Shown here: piece after piece, positions 46,702-57,310 of the stretch | Layout of the letters: every line of letters begins with the position of its first letter | Position numbering within the stretch: the first letter of the stretch is position 1 | Assembly: GCF_007565055.1 (NCBI RefSeq) | Contig: NC_044564.1 | Location: forward strand, 73,986,563-74,050,562 | Reading direction: 5' to 3' | Length of the DNA stretch: 64,000 nucleotides | DNA from: Rhinopithecus roxellana | Taxonomy: Eukaryota; Chordata; Mammalia; Primates; Cercopithecidae | Notes under the pieces: model-generated | Told to the model about the DNA's origin: nothing | Database searches by the model: none | What the model saw: the letters and a program-made list of their open reading frames with translations, nothing else | Made by a program: the position numbers and the translations under genes

Positions 46702-47049
46702 TCCAGTCTGCTTCTTTAAGTGGGACCTACATCCACCCCTCCTCACTGGGGCAGGGCCTCCTTGCCAAATTTCAGCAACTCCAGCCAGGATTATATGAAC
46801 TGAACTCTGATCTCTCCTTGGGATGGAGTCCCTGGTGGGAGGGGCAGCCAGCTGTCTCTGTGGTTCAGCCAACTTATTTTTTCCAGACTGCTGGCTCTGG
46901 AGAGGCCAGGTGGTCAGCACAGCGTACTTGCTCTGCCAAGAGGCAAATGGACTGCTTCCTTAAGTGAGTTACTGATCCCATTCCTCCTCTCTCAGTGAGA
47001 CCTCTCAACAGGGGTCTCCAGACACCTCCTACAGGAGCCTTCAAACAAA

Positions 47050-47762
47050 CAGCAGACCTCTCAGTGGAAATCCTACAAGCCAGAAGAGATTCAACATTCT
47101 TAAAGAAAAGAATTTCAAACCCAGAGTTTCATATCTGGTCAAACTAAGTTTGATAATGTTGGAGTGATCAGACTCAACACCAGGTCGTGGAGACAATGAA
47201 GTCTGGCAGAATCAAAGCATTGAGAAAAGGACAGTTTGAGAAGTAAAGTGGGACCAGGGGGCCATCACAATTGTAGAGGCTGAGAAGTTCTTGAGCTCTG
47301 GGAGCCCATGCTATTTATTGGTAAACCAACAAATGAACAGGTGGTAAGAATGTGAGGGTGAAAAGGGCAGGCACATGATCTACAGCTGTGATGGTTTAGC
47401 ATTTATAAGGAACATGTTCTGCTTTTGAGATAATGGGAATACAATTGATCTAGGAGCCTAGGAGGGCTAGAAGCAGGGAGCCAGCAAGTCTAGACACATT
47501 CCCGAGGACATTATGCCAGACATGCCTGCCCTGCCTCAGTTTTTTTTCCCTACACTCAGCTTTTTCCCCAACAGATAAGCAAAGGAGAAATAAAATTACT
47601 TTCAGACAAGCAAATCCTGAGGGAATCCATCACCACTAGGCCTGCCTTGCAAGAGCTTCTGAAGGAAGCACAAAATATGCAAAGTAAAGACCATTACTAA
47701 CCACTACAAAAACACACTGACGTACAAAGACCAGTGACACTATGAAGCAACCACATAAAGAA
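47050..47762 (+). pseudogene. L1 ORF1 relic, C-terminal part only
   Basis: Sequence from 'gacctctcagtggaaatcct' (about 47057) corresponds to the ORF1 C-terminal domain, and resumes after the solitary LTR at 47574 ('aagcaaaggagaaataaaat' on to 'caagcaaatcctgaggga'). The N-terminal coiled coil and RRM are missing. No product is possible. Confidence 0.75.
47157..47573 (-). mobile_element. Solitary LTR (417 bp), ERV, possibly ERV-K-like
   Basis: Foreign sequence splits the L1 ORF1 relic. It begins TGTTGGAGTG and ends CCCCAACA, with an exact 5-bp duplication GATAA on each side (47152-47156 and 47574-47578). The TG...CA ends and duplication define an LTR. On the minus strand a TATAAAT box (near 47405) is followed by AATAAA (near 47317), the right order and spacing for an LTR promoter and poly(A) signal, so orientation is minus. 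No internal retroviral sequence remains, so it arose by LTR-LTR recombination. The family is not certain; class II (HERV-K-related) is a guess. Confidence 0.85.
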
Positions 47763-48577
47763 GACTGCAAAATAACCAGCAAGCATCATGACAACAGAAT
47801 CAAATTCACATATAACAATATTAACTTTAAATGTAAATGGGCTAAATGCCCCAATTAAAGGACACAGAATGGCAAGTTGGATAAAGAGTCAAGACCCATC
47901 ACTATGCTGTCTTCAAGTGACTCATCTCATCTGCAAAGACACACATAGACTCAAAATAAAGTGATGGAGGAAAATTTACCAAGCAAATGGAAAGCAGAAA
48001 AAAGCAGGGGTCACAATCCTAGTTTCTGGGAAGACAGACTTTAAACCAACAAAGAAAAAAGACAAAGAAGGACATACATAATGATAAAGGGTTCAATTCA
48101 ACAAGAAGAGCTAATTATTCTAAATATATATACACACAATACAGGAGCACCCAGATTCATAAAACAAGTTCATAGAGACACTCAAAGAGACTAAGACTCT
48201 CACACATTAATAGTAGAAGACTTTAACACCCCACTAACAATATTAGACAGATTATTGAGACAGAAAATTAACAAAGATATTCAGGACTTAAACTCAGCTC
48301 TGAATCACATGCATCTGATAAATACCTACAGAACTTTCCACCAAAAACCAACAGAATATACATTCTTCTCATTACCACATGTTATTTACTCTAAAATTGA
48401 TCACATAATCAGAAGTAAAACCCTCCTCAGCAAGGGCAAAAGAACTGAGACCATACCAAACAGTCTCCCAGAGCACAGCACAATCAAACTAGAACTCAAG
48501 ATTAAGAAATTCACTCAAAACCATATAATTTTATGGAAATTGAACAATCTGCTCATGAATGACTTTTGGGTAAATAA

Positions 48578-48831
48578 TTAAATTAAGCCAGAAATCAAGA
48601 GTTTCTTTGAAAGTAATGAGAACAAAGACACAATGTACCAGAATCTCTGGGTCACAGCTAAGGTAGAGTAAGAGGGAAATTTATAGCAGTAAATGCCCAC
48701 ATCATTAAATTAAGCCAGAAATCAAGAGCTTCTTTGAAAGTAATGAGAACAAAGACACAACATACCAGAATCTCTGGGTCACAGCTAAGGTAGTGTAAGA
48801 GGGAAATTTATAGCAGTAAATGCCCACATCA
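48578..48831. repeat. 127-bp tandem duplication in L1 ORF2
   Basis: Copies at 48578-48704 and 48705-48831 begin 'ttaaattaagccagaaatca' and end 'aaatgcccacatca'. They differ at about 4 of 127 positions. The L1 at 6018 has a single copy at the equivalent place (about 9635), so this is a secondary duplication. Confidence 0.93.
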
Positions 48832-51427
48832 CAAAGCTAGAAAGATCTCAAGTTGACACCATATCATTACAACTAAAAGAACTAGAGAACCAAGAGCAAA
48901 CAAATGCCAAAGGTAGCAGAAGACAAGAAATAATGAAGAGCAGAGTGGAACTGAAGGAGACAGAGACACAAAAACCCTTCAAAAAAATCAATGGATTCAG
49001 AAGGTGATTTGTTAAAAAAAATTAATCAAATAGATAGACCAATAGGTAGACTAATAAAGAAGAAAAGAGAAAAGATTCAAATAAACACAATCAGAAATGA
49101 TAAGGGGGATATTACCAGTGACACCACAGAAATACAACCAACCATTAGAGAATACTTTAAATACCTCTATTCACATAAACTAGAAAATCTAGAAGAAATG
49201 GATAAATTCTTGGACATATATACCTTCCAAGACTGAACATGAAAAAAATTTGAATCCCTGACTAGACCAATAGCAAGTTCTCAAATATATAGCCTACCGC
49301 AACCACCACCACCACCACCACCAACAACAACAGAAAACCCAGGACCAGACGGATTCAAAGTTGAATTTTACCACATGTAAAAAGAAGAGTTCATACCATT
49401 TTTACTGAAACTAGTCCAAACAATTGAAAATAAGGGATTCCTCCCTAACTCATTTTATGAGGTCAGCATTATCCTGATACCAAAAACTGGCAGAGATACA
49501 GCAAAGAATGAAAACTTCAGGCCAATATCCCTAATGAACATTAGTACAAACATCCTCAAGAGAATACTGGCAACCAAATGAATACAGCAGCACATCAAAA
49601 AGTTTATCTGCCATGATCAAGTTGGTTTCAACTCTGGAATGCAAGATTGGTTAAACATACACAAATCAATAAATGTGATTTATCACATAAACAGAATGAA
49701 AGACAAAAACCACATGATTATCTCAATACACTTAGAAAAGGCTTTTGACAAAATTCAACACCATTTCATATTAAAAACTCTCAATAAACCAGGTATTGAA
49801 GAAATATACCTCAAAATGATAAAAGCTATCTATGACAAACCCACAGCCAATATCATACTGAATTGGCAAAAGCTGGAAGCATTCTCCTTGAAAACTGGCA
49901 CAAAACAAGAATGCCCTCTCTCACCACTCCTATTCAACGTAGTATTATAAGTTTTGGCCAGGCAATTAGGCAAGAGAAAGAAATAAAGGGTATTCAAATA
50001 GGAAGAAAGGAAGTCAAATTATCTTTGCTGGCAGATGACATGATCCTATATTGAGAAAACCCCATAGTCTCAGCCCAAAAGCTTCATAAGCTGATAAGCA
50101 ACTTCAGCAGTCTCAGAATACAAAAATCAATGTACAAAATTTTCTAGCATTCCTTATACACTAACAATAGACAAAGAGAGAGCCCAATCTTGAATGAACT
50201 CCATTCACAATTGCTACAAAGAGAATAAAATACCTGAGAAAAGAGCTAACAATGGAAATGAAGGACCCCTTCAAGGAGAACTACTGCTCCAAGAAATCAG
50301 AGAGAACACAAATAAATGGTTTATCCATATGAACATTCCATGCTCATGGATAGGGAGAATCAATATCATGAAAGTAGCCATACTGCTGAAAGTAATTTAT
50401 AGATTCAATGCTATTCACATTAAACTACCACTGATATTCTTCACATAATTATATGAAACTATTTTAAAATTCTTATGGAACCCAGAAAGAGCCTGCATAT
50501 CCACAACAATTCTAAGCAAAAAGAACAAAGCTTGGTGCATCATGCTACCCAACTTCAAACTATACTACAAAGCTACGGTAACCAAGATGACATGGTACTG
50601 GCACACAAACAGACACATAGACCAATGGAACAGAATAGAGAACTCAGAAATAAGACTGCACACCTACAACCATCTGATCTTTGGCAAACCTGACAAAAAC
50701 AGGCAATGGGGAAAGGATTTCCTATTTAGTGAATGGTGCTGTGATAACCGTCTAGCCATTTGTAGAAAATTAAAACTGGATCCCTTACTTACACCTTATA
50801 CAAAAATGAACTCAAGATGGTCAAGATGGGTTAAAGACTTAAATGTAAAACCCCAAACTATAAAAACCCTAGAAGAAAATCTAGGCAATACCATTCGGGA
50901 CACAGGAATGGGGAAATATTTCATGATGAAAATGCCAAAAGCAATAGCAACAAAAGCAAAAGTTGACAAATGGGACAGAATTAAAGAGCCTCACAGCAAA
51001 ATAAACTACCATCAGAGTGAACAGACCACCTACAGAATGGGAAGAAATTTGCAATCTATCCATCTGACAAAGATCTAATATCCAGAGTCTACAAGGAACT
51101 TAAGCACATTTAGAAGGAAAAAAACTAACGACCCCATTAAAAAGTGGGCAGAGGACATGAACAGACACTTCTCAAAAGAAGACATTCATGTGGCCAACAA
51201 ACATGAAAAAAAGCTCAACGTCGTTGATCACTAGAAAAATGCAAATCAAAACCACAGTGAGATACCATCTCATGTCAGTCAGAATGGCACTTATTAAAAA
51301 GTCAAGAAACAACAAATGCTGGTGAGGTTGTGGAGAAAAAGGAATGCTTTTATACCGTCAGTGGGAATATAAATTAGTTCAACCATGGTGGAAGACAGTG
51401 TGGTGATTCCTCAAAGACCTAGAGGTA

Positions 51428-51572
51428 TATTCCTTGGGCATATACCCAGTAATGGGATTCCTGGGTCAAATACCATTTGACACATAGGCCAACAGAATAG
51501 ACACACAGACTATTGACCAAATACCATTAAACTCAGCAGTCCCCATTACTGGGTAGATACCCAAAGGAATAG
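51428..51572. repeat. Inverted duplication with mixed insert in L1 ORF2
   Basis: The segment 51428-51471 ('gggcatatacccagtaatgg' on the plus strand) is the reverse complement of the ORF2 text that follows in sense at about 51528-51572 ('ccattactgggtagatac'). The intervening 51472-51527 includes 'cacataggccaacagaatag', resembling ORF2 sequence near 50620. The normal L1 has only one sense copy. Confidence 0.85.
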
Positions 51573-52094
51573 AAATCATTCTATTATAAAGATACATGCA
51601 GAAGTATGTTCACTGCAGCACTATTCACAATAGCAAAGATGTGAAATCAACCCAAATGCCCACCAATTATAGGCTTGATAAAATGTGGTACATATATACC
51701 ATGGAATACTGTGCAGCCATAAAAAGGAATGAGATCGTGTCCTCGGCAGGGACATGGATGGTACTGGAAGCCATTATCTTCAGCAAACTAACACAGGAAC
51801 TGAAAACCAAACACTGTGTGTTCTCACTTATAACTGGGAGTTGATTGATGAGAACACATGGACACATAGGGGAGAACAAAACACACTGGGGTCTTTTGCA
51901 GGATGGAGGGTGGGAGGAGGGAGAGCACCAGGAATAATAGCTAATGGAATCTGGGCTTAATACCTAGGTCATGGGTTGATCTGTGCAGCAAACCACCATA
52001 ATACATGTTTACCTATGTAACAAACCTACACATCCTGAATGTGTACCCTGGGACATAAAATAAAAGTTGAAAAGACAAAAAGAAAAGAAAAAGG

Positions 52095-52607
52095 CATGGA
52101 AAGATCCCCAAACACAACAACTGTGAAAATAAAGCAGCCCAGAAATTAGCTTAACAATATATGTATGGAAACTATATGAAAAACTATAAAATTTTACTGT
52201 GAGTTATAAATAAATGAATACAAGAAATACAGACATATCATGCTCATGATTGAGACTACTCTGTGTTATTAGGATATGTTTCCTTTCAAAGGAAAGATGA
52301 TCTATTTATTTAAAGTAATGTCACTCAAAATCTCAGTGGACCTCTTTTAGGTCCACTTTATTTTGCCCAAATTATTTTGAAGCTTATCTAGAAAAATAAG
52401 TGGAGATAATTTCTGCCTGTCCTCCTGGGGAGATACAGGGCTGGGCTTGGTAAGGAGGCTGTAGATGGCAATAAGGTAAGTACAAAGGCTGGTGGCAGAG
52501 GATGGGCCACCACTGGAGTCTTATAGTCTCTGAATTTTCAAAGTGGTCCAGGGAAACTTCTGACAAGACTTGGGCATTTCCCACTGAGGTGGATGAGTAT
52601 ATTTCAG
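52095..52607. other. Unassigned sequence
   Basis: No gene or repeat called between the L1 tail and the L2 at 52608. Confidence 0.45.
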
Positions 52608-52740
52608 TCATTCACAAATACTCTTTTAGCATTAAGCATGATTCTAGGAAGTGGAGATGGAGCTGAACAAAACAGAGTCCCACCCTGGGACTATTTGTTC
52701 TATTGGGACTGGTTCTATTTGGGAAGGAAGACGATAAACT
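52608..52740 (-). mobile_element. L2 3' part
   Basis: 'cattcacaaatactctttta', 'gattctaggaagtggagatg', 'gagctgaacaaaacagagtc' and 'ggaagacgataaac' match reverse-complement L2 closely. Confidence 0.75.
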
Positions 52741-52774
52741 TGAATTTTGTCGACTAATTCTTAATACTTAAAAG

Positions 52775-53040
52775 GGAAACCTGGAGACACATATCAAGAC
52801 CCTAATGTAGTAAACTAGTGCTTTATAAACTGTTGGTCATGAAGGCCCAATTGTTCTACTTCCCAATCCAGGCACACAGCTATTTTTGGACCTATGAAAT
52901 CTTTTGCCTGGATGATGTGGCAATATCAAAGGTTTCTACATACACTCAATTTTTATTCTTATCTCATTGCTGACTGCAAATTAATTAACAATTTGTAATT
53001 GGTAGGTCCTTGGACTACACTTTAAGTAGCATTGAAATAA
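52775..53040. mobile_element. Probable hAT-type non-autonomous DNA transposon
   Basis: Terminal-like sequences 'actagtgctttataaactgt' at the left and 'ggactacactttaagtagca' at the right resemble the 'cagtggttctcaaact...ccacactttgagtagcactg' ends of Charlie-type MITEs, about 240 bp apart. Subfamily not assigned. Confidence 0.45.
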
Positions 53041-53049
53041 ATAATCTCA

Positions 53050-53880
53050 GGGACTATCTCGGCAATGGGTTATAGTGCTACAGACAAGCTACTTTTGAAA
53101 GGGAGTTGGCTCTGGGAGTCAATTTTCCTTCATTCTATTGGCATTTAATCATTTCTCTCCTCTATTCATACAAGAGCACTCCAATTTTAAAAAGTTTCAG
53201 CCTTTCTACTCTTAAAAATTTCAGCCTTTCTATTCTTAAAAATTGGTCTTTATGACAGCAGAATAAGGGGCACCAGCATTGGCAAGTTAGTCTTGCAGAA
53301 GAGAAGGAGTTCAGACTTCAGATTGGACCATTCTTGGTCAAACCTTGAAGCTCTGCCCACTAGCTCTGTGCTAATGGATGCTTTGGGAAGACTTCATTCC
53401 ATGGGAAATGGAGTTTACTGGAACAGAATATGGATAATCTTCTAAAAGAAAGAAAGAGACAAGAACAGGGATGATCACAGAGTGTTTCCTTTCTCTATAT
53501 ACTGAGACATATTGGGAATTTCAGTTTCTGAAGATCCAAGAAATAATAAAAGGCCTGATTTCCCATCTTAATTTCAAGTTCAGGTTTTTCCTAATTCCCA
53601 GGTCTCTCAGGCTCTCAGGCATGCACAGCGCCTTGTTCAAGTTATGTCAGAAGAAATAACTATTTCTAAGAAAGTTCAAACTTCTCTAAGCATTAGCTTT
53701 TCTGATTATAGATATAAATAATTATATACACCTTTTACAGCTGTTTAGAGTTTTAGAACTAATGCTTATAGATCCTCTAGCACAGGTTCAGTAATATTCT
53801 AAGTGCTCACTTAATGTTAGTTTTTATCTTGGAAGCAAAAGTTGGATAGGTGTTTACTTGTTTGTGTGCATGATGGTTTA
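53050..53880. other. Unassigned; small tandem duplication
   Basis: At 53187-53235 a 24-25-bp unit ('aaaaatttcagcctttctat' type) occurs twice in tandem, and the beginning of a third follows. No gene seen. Confidence 0.5.
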
Positions 53881-53882
53881 CT

Positions 53883-53952
53883 TTTTTTTTTTTTGAGATG
53901 GAGTCTCGCTCTCTCACCCAGGCTGGAGTGCAGTGGCACAATCTCGGCTCAC
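53883..53952 (-). mobile_element. Very short 5'-truncated Alu
   Basis: Only a T-tract and the last ~55 bp of an Alu ('gagatggagtctcgctctct', 'cacccaggctggagtgcagt', 'gcacaatctcggctcac') are present. Flanking copies of 'catg(atg)gtttact' at about 53869-53881 and 53956-53966 look like its target-site duplication, so it is a truncated insertion and not a decayed full-length Alu. Confidence 0.88.
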
Positions 53953-54792
53953 GTGCATGGTTTACTTCTATGTCCAGGCTTCTATGTATACATTCAGAAA
54001 ATACTTCCTTGATTCTTTTTCTCTATCTGTTTTTATACAAAAAAGAAGAGGCATGCTGGTATATTATTATTACTATGGGTTTAGTTAACACACTTTGAAT
54101 GAGATGCTGTGGACCCCACATTTCTTTTTTTTTTTTTTTTTTGTTTGGTGACTTGCACTCAGATTCTTTAGTTCAAAAGTCACTTTAGTCCTGAGGGAGA
54201 TAAACAACACATCCCCAAAGGGTAACCTGGAGTTAGTGAAGTGAGTGAGGGGAGGGACAATTTGATGAGCTAGCTTCTGCAAGGAGACAAGGTGTCCCCC
54301 AACAGTAACCTCATGCTTTGTGTCCCAAATCAGGACAACTTTGACTCATTTCAGACTTTATTCCTAGGCAGAAGCAAGTCTTAGTCCATGCCAGTTTATC
54401 GCTTGATTTGAAAATAGTCTCTGGCTGTCAGACACAACTATGCTTGAAATTAAGATTAAGGCCTATGAGTCTTCAGTGAACAAAATGGAAATAAATGCTG
54501 AAAATCCCCCTACCTATCTTGAAAGCATACCCTGGAGTGAGAGATTGTTTTCTCAATTAAAATTTATCTTTTCAGGTGTTTTGTAGAAGTCTAAAGACTC
54601 AGTCAGTGGGCATGAGTCATCTGGCTGTGGTAAGATTAGAAATTCCTAACACATGATATAGGAGGCCAGTGCTCCAGGAGGCAGAGAAAATGAAGGAAAA
54701 CAGCTTTCTATAGCTCTTAGCCTCCGAACCCCCATCTCTCTATAACCTAATTTTTCTTCTCAAGTTTCGAACAAGTACAGATAGAACCGCCT

Positions 54793-55080
54793 GTTTTCTA
54801 ATCTTTTTCTCATTCCTCCTCTTCTTTCTTTATTCTTCCTTTTCCTCCTCTTTTTGTTTCCTTTTCCTGACTCTTGAAAACCATGGCAAGTGCTTATTCT
54901 TTCAGTTGAATATATTAAAAATCATAATCAGGAAGTTGATTTTTGTGTATAAAAATGGTGAACTAAGATTCTGTTAAAAGAGTGGAAAAAATGAAGAGGA
55001 GAGACAGAAGAACTAAAGATGGGAAAAGGACTGGAAAAGAAAAAGAGATTAAAAGGAAGGTAAGGGGTGAGGAGGAAATG
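54793..55080. repeat. Pyrimidine tract followed by purine tract
   Basis: 54793-54873 is nearly pure C/T ('tcattcctcctcttctttct') and 54976-55080 is nearly pure A/G ('agaggagagacagaagaact', 'gaaaaggactggaaaagaaa'). They are separated by about 100 bp of mixed sequence. Confidence 0.8.
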
Positions 55081-55252
55081 GACCTCTGAGCCTGTAGAGA
55101 CCAATGGGGACTACAGAAGTCTGAGTTTATTTAAAAGATGAACTTGGGGACATACTTTGCTAAATTGTGCTTTTTCATTAACTAATATCATAATGAAAAA
55201 GCCAAAGATACTGCAGCTTCTATTTCAGGAAATCGCAATCTAACTATTCAAT

Positions 55253-55253
<1 letters not shown>

Positions 55254-55283
<30 letters not shown>
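55254..55283. repeat. (T)30 mononucleotide run
   Basis: Thirty uninterrupted T. No adjacent Alu or L1 body or target-site duplication was found, so it does not look like a retrotransposon tail. Confidence 0.95.
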
Positions 55284-56249
55284 CCCAGCTGTTTTGATGT
55301 TAAAGATAGGCCAGAGCACAGGTTCTGTACGTTTGAAATTTCTAAGTAGCTGGCCCCAGGTGTTCTTCACTTATAGTGCTCTTCAGGTGACTGGTCAGTG
55401 TTGGTGAGGATAATGTTTCCATTGCTCATTCAGTCTCTTTGGCCTGCTTTCCTGAAGGAGAGTAATACAAATCCTAATTACAATGAAAATGAGAAGTTAC
55501 TAAATGTCCTTTCCTTTACAGAACTCTATTTCATTTACAGAGGTCGGATGTTCGTGTTTAACTACCAAATCTCTCTATCTCGCTTAGAGCTCAGGAGTCA
55601 AATAATCTAGACAAATAAGTCAATGTAGTTCCTAAAAGTGCTGAAGTACTTTTCTGCCATATATATATATATGTTTTTTTTTTTTTTAACTTCGAGGACA
55701 TCTAGCGGTCATTTAGTGGCTGTGTTCTTCAAAAGCAAATTGAAAGAAACTTCAGGAGATAGTAGCAATGGCAGAACCTATTTTTCTGAATACCTTCACA
55801 CTTACAGTGATTTATCTTAAGCCTGAAGACAAAACTGCTATGGTCTTGGAGGATAAACAGGCTCCTTCCAGACTCTGCAGCTAAATCCTCACTTCCTACT
55901 TTCACTGTTACCAGATAAAATTCCCTTGGCCTAATTGTTTTATGGGTAGTTTTTAATGAGCTCATTGTTTATTGACACAAATAGATCTCCTTTTAAAGAC
56001 TGCAGAATGGTCACAATCATGTCAATTCATCAACTGATTAACAGATATTGATAGCCTGCTTTGGGTGGACATTTTGAGGGTAATACTAAGACAAGACAAA
56101 GGTCTACATGAAAGGGAATTTTTGACCTCTTTATTCCATTTGGACTTGAATTTTATTGGGTAGCATCTTCATCAGTGGAAAGAGGGCAGGTCTTTTTCAA
56201 ATCCTGGTGGTGAAAGACTTCTTTCCAGTTCTGTCCTCAGAGATGAGGG

Positions 56250-56385
56250 CCTAATAATCTCTCTGAGTTTCCCTTTCCTCATTTGTAAATGAAGGTGATT
56301 ATACTTAGTTCATAAGGTGGTTGTGATGATGACATGAAACCTGAAGACAACTCACATAGTGTCTAGTATCTGGAAGATATGAAAT
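56250..56385 (+). mobile_element. MIR
   Basis: Sense MIR: 'gtttccctttcctcatttgt', 'aaatgaaggtgattatactt', 'ataaggtggttgtgatgatg', 'cacatagtgtctagtat'. Confidence 0.75.
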
Positions 56386-56390
56386 AATTT

Positions 56391-56825
56391 TTAAAATCCC
56401 CTGTTTACTCCCCTCACTTCACCCCATGCCTTCGACATGGCCCTTGCTGTAGTGGTCTTCTGGGCAAAAGTGTTCACTGTCTCACCCAGAGCCCTGCAAA
56501 TGCCACTCTGATCCATCGTCATCTGAGTCTTTGGAGCTAACCACATCTCACAGCTTTGTAATTCTGATCCACTGACTTGCCCTGGATCTTTCATACAAAC
56601 CTGTTCTATAAGATCAAGGTAAATCACACAAAATAGCTTGTATAGGCAGAGTTTCTGATAGTTATCATAAGCAGCATCAAAACTGGCTATTTTAGCAGTA
56701 AATTCCCTGAGATTTTGAGAAGTGACATGTTCAGCTTGTTGACATGGAAGCTGTTGATATCTATATTTTTCATTTAATGTAAATTTAGACAAGGTGATTT
56801 CTAAGATCCTCACTGCATGTAACAA
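56391..56825 (-). other. Unexplained 144-codon open frame
   Basis: This is the longest frame not lying in a repeat that I recognise. The conceptual product begins MLHAVRILEITLSKF and has no signal peptide, membrane segment or domain that I know. I see no Kozak match, splice sites or poly(A) signal that would make it a gene. It could be chance, an old pseudogene or an unclassified repeat. Not called as a CDS. Confidence 0.15.
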
Positions 56826-57004
56826 AGTTGAAACATTTTAATTCAGTCTCAAAGAACCACTCTAGCCTACTCACTCCTTCAGATTTATCTTGGGTCACTC
56901 TTTATATTATATTCCTACCCATTCATTTCAAAAACACTTTTTGAACTCACTGAGCTGTTTTATGCCTTTTGACACTGGACACAAGTTTTCTTTTTTTTTA
57001 GACT

Positions 57005-57310
57005 CCTTTTTTTATTCTTCATCTGGCTAATTCCTTCCTATTCATCCTTTGGTATCAACATAAATATTGCTTTATCAGAGAGATTATTTTTGACCTTAAT
57101 CTAAATCTGGTCTCTTCCTTTATTCTCTCTCCTTTCACTCCTCCTTCCTATTATAATTTCTAAACATGTGTTTGTGGTTTTATTTGTTCATTTATTGTCC
57201 ATGTCCTCACTAGAAATGTATACTCAATGAGAATAGGGACATATCTGCTTTGTTTATTTCCAGTGTATAACAAGGTGCCTGGTTCATGCAGGGCATTCAG
57301 TATCAGATGG
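57005..57310 (+). mobile_element. L2, 3' part
   Basis: Sense L2 text: 'attcatcctttggtatcaac', 'agagagattatttttgacct', 'cactagaaatgtatactcaa', 'gaatagggacatatctgctt', 'aaggtgcctggttcatgcag'. Confidence 0.75.

Larger units (their letters stand above)
47788..51844 (+). pseudogene. L1 ORF2 relic (endonuclease/reverse transcriptase)
   Basis: It starts 'atgacaacagaatcaaattc' and ends with the conserved C-terminus (51596-51844 is still open for 82 codons). The endonuclease is partly open at 48255-48581. The reverse transcriptase is partly open at 49639-50054, with the catalytic motif LLADDMILY intact before a stop. It carries a 127-bp tandem duplication at 48578-48831, a CCA expansion at about 49299-49331 and an inverted duplication at 51428-51572. 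Multiple frameshifts make it inactive. Confidence 0.88.
45856..52087 (+). mobile_element. L1 (primate L1P type), long, heavily scarred
   Basis: The element opens with 'aaggaccaagatggccgatc', a standard L1 5' end, and closes with 'ccctgggacataaaataaaa' and an A-rich tail. A possible target-site duplication AAAAAGGC lies at 45850-45857 and 52088-52095. It contains a 5'UTR (45856-47050, holding an AluY), a truncated ORF1 relic (holding a solitary LTR), an ORF2 relic (47788-51844) and a 3'UTR. It is of the same general type as the L1 at 6018. A deletion at about 47050 removes the end of the 5'UTR and most of ORF1. Confidence 0.92.
53967..56249. other. Unassigned sequence with low-complexity tracts
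   Basis: No gene or classified repeat. It contains a T-rich tract at about 54122-54142, a pyrimidine tract (54793-54873), a purine tract (54976-55080), a 30-T run (55254-55283) and a short (TA)n-T tract at 55661-55688. Confidence 0.5.

Noticed and set aside
50542..51078. 178-codon frame with protein-like composition
   Set aside because: It is a stretch of L1 ORF2 C-terminal region inside the third L1; broken on both sides.
54100..54300. T-rich start followed by unique sequence as a possible processed pseudogene
   Set aside because: No target-site duplication, no recognisable transcript sequence and no coding similarity.
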